A stretch of 64,000 nt of DNA from Fulvivirga ligni (GTDB lineage Bacteria > Bacteroidota > Bacteroidia > Cytophagales > Cyclobacteriaceae), in NCBI RefSeq assembly GCF_021389935.1, contig NZ_CP089979.1, positions 3,205,001-3,269,000 on the forward strand. The letters run 5' to 3'. Positions 61,396-64,000 of this stretch are shown one piece after another (positions within the stretch are counted from its first letter, which is position 1; each line of letters starts with the position of its first letter). Made by a program: the position numbers and the translations under genes. The notes below the pieces were generated by a model. The model worked only from the letters and a program-made list of their open reading frames with translations. It was not told the origin of the DNA and ran no database searches.

Positions 61396-63414
61396 ATGAC
61401 ACGACTAATCCAATTTTTCAAAGGGAGAATTAGGCATAAGATTGTATTTTTTAATGCATTAATCCTCATCATAACCCTCTCCATTGTAGCATTTCTCGTT
61501 TATAACAGTCAGAAGAAAAGAATAGTATCTGAGACTCGAAATCAGATGACTATTCATTTACAGGATATGGTAGATCTGCTTGATTTGCAGATCAAAGAAA
61601 AGCAGCTCCAGGTAGATATTTCTTTAGAGATAGCTCGAGATCAGTTTAATAAAAATGGCCCTTTAACCCGTGATAGCATTACTGTAACCATGGAGGCGGT
61701 CAACCAGATTACTAAAGGATCTTCTGAAGTTACATTGCCAGTCTGGAAAGTGGGTAATAAGCAGATTCATAATAACAACGAAATAGTAGATGAAATTCAA
61801 AGGCTCACCGGTCAAACAGCTACCATTTTTCAGAAAATAAATGATGGCTATCTCAGAATCTCCACCAATGTACGTAAGCTTAACGGAGAGCGTGCTGTCG
61901 GTACCTATATACCGAACTCCTCAGAGGTAATCCAAACTATTGAGCGGGGAGAAACCTTTAGGGGCCGTGCCTTTGTGGTAAATGACTGGTATCTTACTGC
62001 CTATGAGCCTATTAGGTTAAATGGCAATATTGTAGGCATCTTGTATGTAGGTGTAAAAGAAAAGGATCTTTCTTTTCTTAAAGAGAAGTTTTATGCGAAA
62101 CACTATATCAAATCTGGATATCCATATTTGCTTACCAAGGAGGGAACGCTACTCATAGATCCTTTGCATGAGGGCGCCAGTGTACAGGATATGACCTGGT
62201 TTAGCCGAATGCGCAACGAGAAAGAAGGAGTGATCACCAACCAGTGGGGTGGTAAAGAAAATCAGACTATGATGCATTTCTTTACGCATTATAAGTTTTT
62301 TGATATGACCCTGGCCATTGCAGTTCCTAAAGCTGAGTTGCTGGATGATCCTCTAAATTCTCTCAGAGATATCATTTTCATCGGACTCAGTATCATTTTA
62401 GTGGGTTTTTTAGTGCTGGTTTCCATATTTGTGCGCCAACAGGTGGCCCCGCTACAAGTCATCAATGATCAGCTCAGAAAAGTGGCTGATAGAAAGAATG
62501 TAGAGCCTTTGACTATCGATAGAGAAGATGAAGTTGGAACCATCAACGAATCGTTGAATAAAGTAATTCGAGGCTTTGAAGGAACGACTGAGTTTGCCAA
62601 GGCCATTGGAGAAAGGAAGTTCGAAGTAGAATTTAAGGCCCTCAGCGATGAGGACGTGCTAGGTCAGGCTTTGATAAATATGAGAGATAGCTTGAAGCAA
62701 GCCGCCGATGATTACGATCAGCGAAACTGGATCAGCCAGGGGCATAATAAGCTAAATGCTATTATAAGGGTAAATCAGGACTCTATTCAGAATTTGTGTA
62801 AAGCATTATTGCCAGAGCTAGTGAGTTATGTAAATGCTTGCCAATGCGGTGTATTTGTGCAGGAGCAGGAAGGCGATAAAACATACCTGGAGCTTAAAGG
62901 AACCTACGCCTGGGGAAGGCACAGACACAATACGGGTAGAATTGAAGTAGATCCCGACATGGCACACAGCCTTATCGATCAGGTATTCCTTGAGAAGAAG
63001 TACATAGTCATGAATGACCTGCCTGATGGGTTTGTGAATATTACCTCTGGTCTTGGTGAGGCCAATCCTAATAATATCATCATTTTGCCATTGATCTATA
63101 ACGATGAGGTGATGGGAGTAATGGAAATAGCCACCTTTAATAAGATAGATCAGAAAATAGAAGAGTTTTTACAGCAGGTGGCAGAGAGCATGGCGTCTAC
63201 TATTGAATCATTGATTACCAATGCCCAGACTAAAAAGCTACTGGAAGAAACCCAAAAGAAAACCAGTGAAGTAACTTCTATGGAAGAGGAGGTGAGACAA
63301 AACCTTGAAGAAATGCAGGCTACAAATGAAGAAATGAATAGAAAAGAGAGGGAGTATCTTTCTAAAATAGCCGAGCTGGAAGCTAAGTTAAAGGAGAAAG
63401 AGGACGAAAAATAA
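61396..63414 (+). CDS. Membrane sensor: Cache-type ectodomain, HAMP, GAF, coiled coil, no output domain
   Basis: A 672-residue protein. Helix 1 about residues 18-38, periplasmic Cache-like sensor about 40-310 (ARVFVVNDWYLTAYEPI; YLLTKEGTLLIDPLHEG), helix 2 about 317-338 (IIFIGLSIILVGFLVLVSIFV), HAMP about 340-395, GAF about 480-610, then a coiled coil with EEVRQNLEEMQATNEEMNRKE. No histidine kinase, GGDEF or methyl-accepting hairpin is visible. Such proteins appear in Bacteroidota signalling with partners encoded elsewhere. Confidence 0.85.
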   Translation: MTRLIQFFKGRIRHKIVFFNALILIITLSIVAFLVYNSQKKRIVSETRNQMTIHLQDMVDLLDLQIKEKQLQVDISLEIARDQFNKNGPLTRDSITVTMEAVNQITKGSSEVTLPVWKVGNKQIHNNNEIVDEIQRLTGQTATIFQKINDGYLRISTNVRKLNGERAVGTYIPNSSEVIQTIERGETFRGRAFVVNDWYLTAYEPIRLNGNIVGILYVGVKEKDLSFLKEKFYAKHYIKSGYPYLLTKEGTLLIDPLHEGASVQDMTWFSRMRNEKEGVITNQWGGKENQTMMHFFTHYKFFDMTLAIAVPKAELLDDPLNSLRDIIFIGLSIILVGFLVLVSIFVRQQVAPLQVINDQLRKVADRKNVEPLTIDREDEVGTINESLNKVIRGFEGTTEFAKAIGERKFEVEFKALSDEDVLGQALINMRDSLKQAADDYDQRNWISQGHNKLNAIIRVNQDSIQNLCKALLPELVSYVNACQCGVFVQEQEGDKTYLELKGTYAWGRHRHNTGRIEVDPDMAHSLIDQVFLEKKYIVMNDLPDGFVNITSGLGEANPNNIIILPLIYNDEVMGVMEIATFNKIDQKIEEFLQQVAESMASTIESLITNAQTKKLLEETQKKTSEVTSMEEEVRQNLEEMQATNEEMNRKEREYLSKIAELEAKLKEKEDEK

Positions 63415-63421
63415 AAGAAGT

Positions 63422-63452
63422 CATTCTCAAGAGCCATCAGCTCTTGAGAATG
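63422..63452. terminator. Hairpin between convergent sensor and pgi genes
   Basis: Perfect 13-bp arms CATTCTCAAGAGC (63422-63434) and GCTCTTGAGAATG (63440-63452) with a 5-nt loop. Confidence 0.8.
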
Positions 63453-63460
63453 CTTATAAT

Positions 63461-64000
<540 letters not shown>

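Overview
The window reads as chromosomal DNA of a member of the Bacteroidota, most likely the Cytophagales/Fulvivirga-Marivirga-like branch (the phylum is firm, the lower rank is a guess). The evidence is a SusC/SusD pair behind an ECF-sigma/FecR pair, TonB receptors with a carboxypeptidase-regulatory-like N-terminus, many lipoproteins, DUF4159/MoxR/DUF58/BatA/DUF4175 genes, AT-rich spacers and recurrent TAnnTTTG -7 boxes. No rRNA, tRNA, CRISPR array, insertion sequence or prophage was seen. Gene density is high and the only gene-free stretch above 300 bp is 44007-44412.

Layout. 1-2.7 kb: end of a beta-rich protein gene and a TonB-dependent receptor. 2.7-7.9 kb: secreted alpha/beta hydrolase, an AraC regulator with a transglutaminase-like enzyme, and small secreted or lipoprotein genes. 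7.9-15.2 kb: a minus-strand sigma/FecR/SusC/SusD uptake locus without any glycosidase. 15.4-26.2 kb: a GAF-PAS histidine-kinase-like protein lacking an ATPase domain, then five consecutive small regulator-plus-enzyme modules: Crp/Fnr-SDR, ArsR-proline dehydrogenase, Crp/Fnr-YdhR-DJ-1, HxlR-SDR and AraC-CocE hydrolase. Four have their own repeated or clustered DNA motif next to the regulator and its probable target, and the AraC module has one dyad. 26.3-32.7 kb: housekeeping and hypothetical genes (VOC protein, P-loop kinase-like protein, Pmp3, DUF3050, cyclophilin, DUF4442, endonuclease/phosphatase, DinB).

32.8-44.0 kb: a TldD/TldE pair, the first with a Tat signal, then a seven-gene overlapping operon DUF4159-MoxR-DUF58-BatA-like-DUF4175-membrane GATase-like-small membrane protein. 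44.0-44.4 kb: two copies of a roughly 60-nt element, each with a promoter-like box at the same distance, the same 20-nt leader and a terminator-like hairpin whose stem differs by compensatory changes; these are probable tandem small RNA genes.

44.4-61.2 kb: a lipoprotein with SprB-like repeats and a CX4CH site, then a sugar-oxidation locus: divergent MFS transporter, Gfo/Idh/MocA oxidoreductase, TIM-barrel isomerases, two giant lipoproteins that both fuse a beta-propeller dehydrogenase-like region to a near-identical cytochrome c domain (one with PA14 and DUF1080, the other with ThuA, PKD and a CBM6-like domain), a TonB receptor, a small membrane protein and a GH13 lipoprotein. The locus fits periplasmic oxidation and elimination-type cleavage of sugars or glycans with electrons passed to cytochromes. 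61.4-64.0 kb: a Cache-HAMP-GAF sensor without output domain and the C-terminal part of phosphoglucose isomerase.
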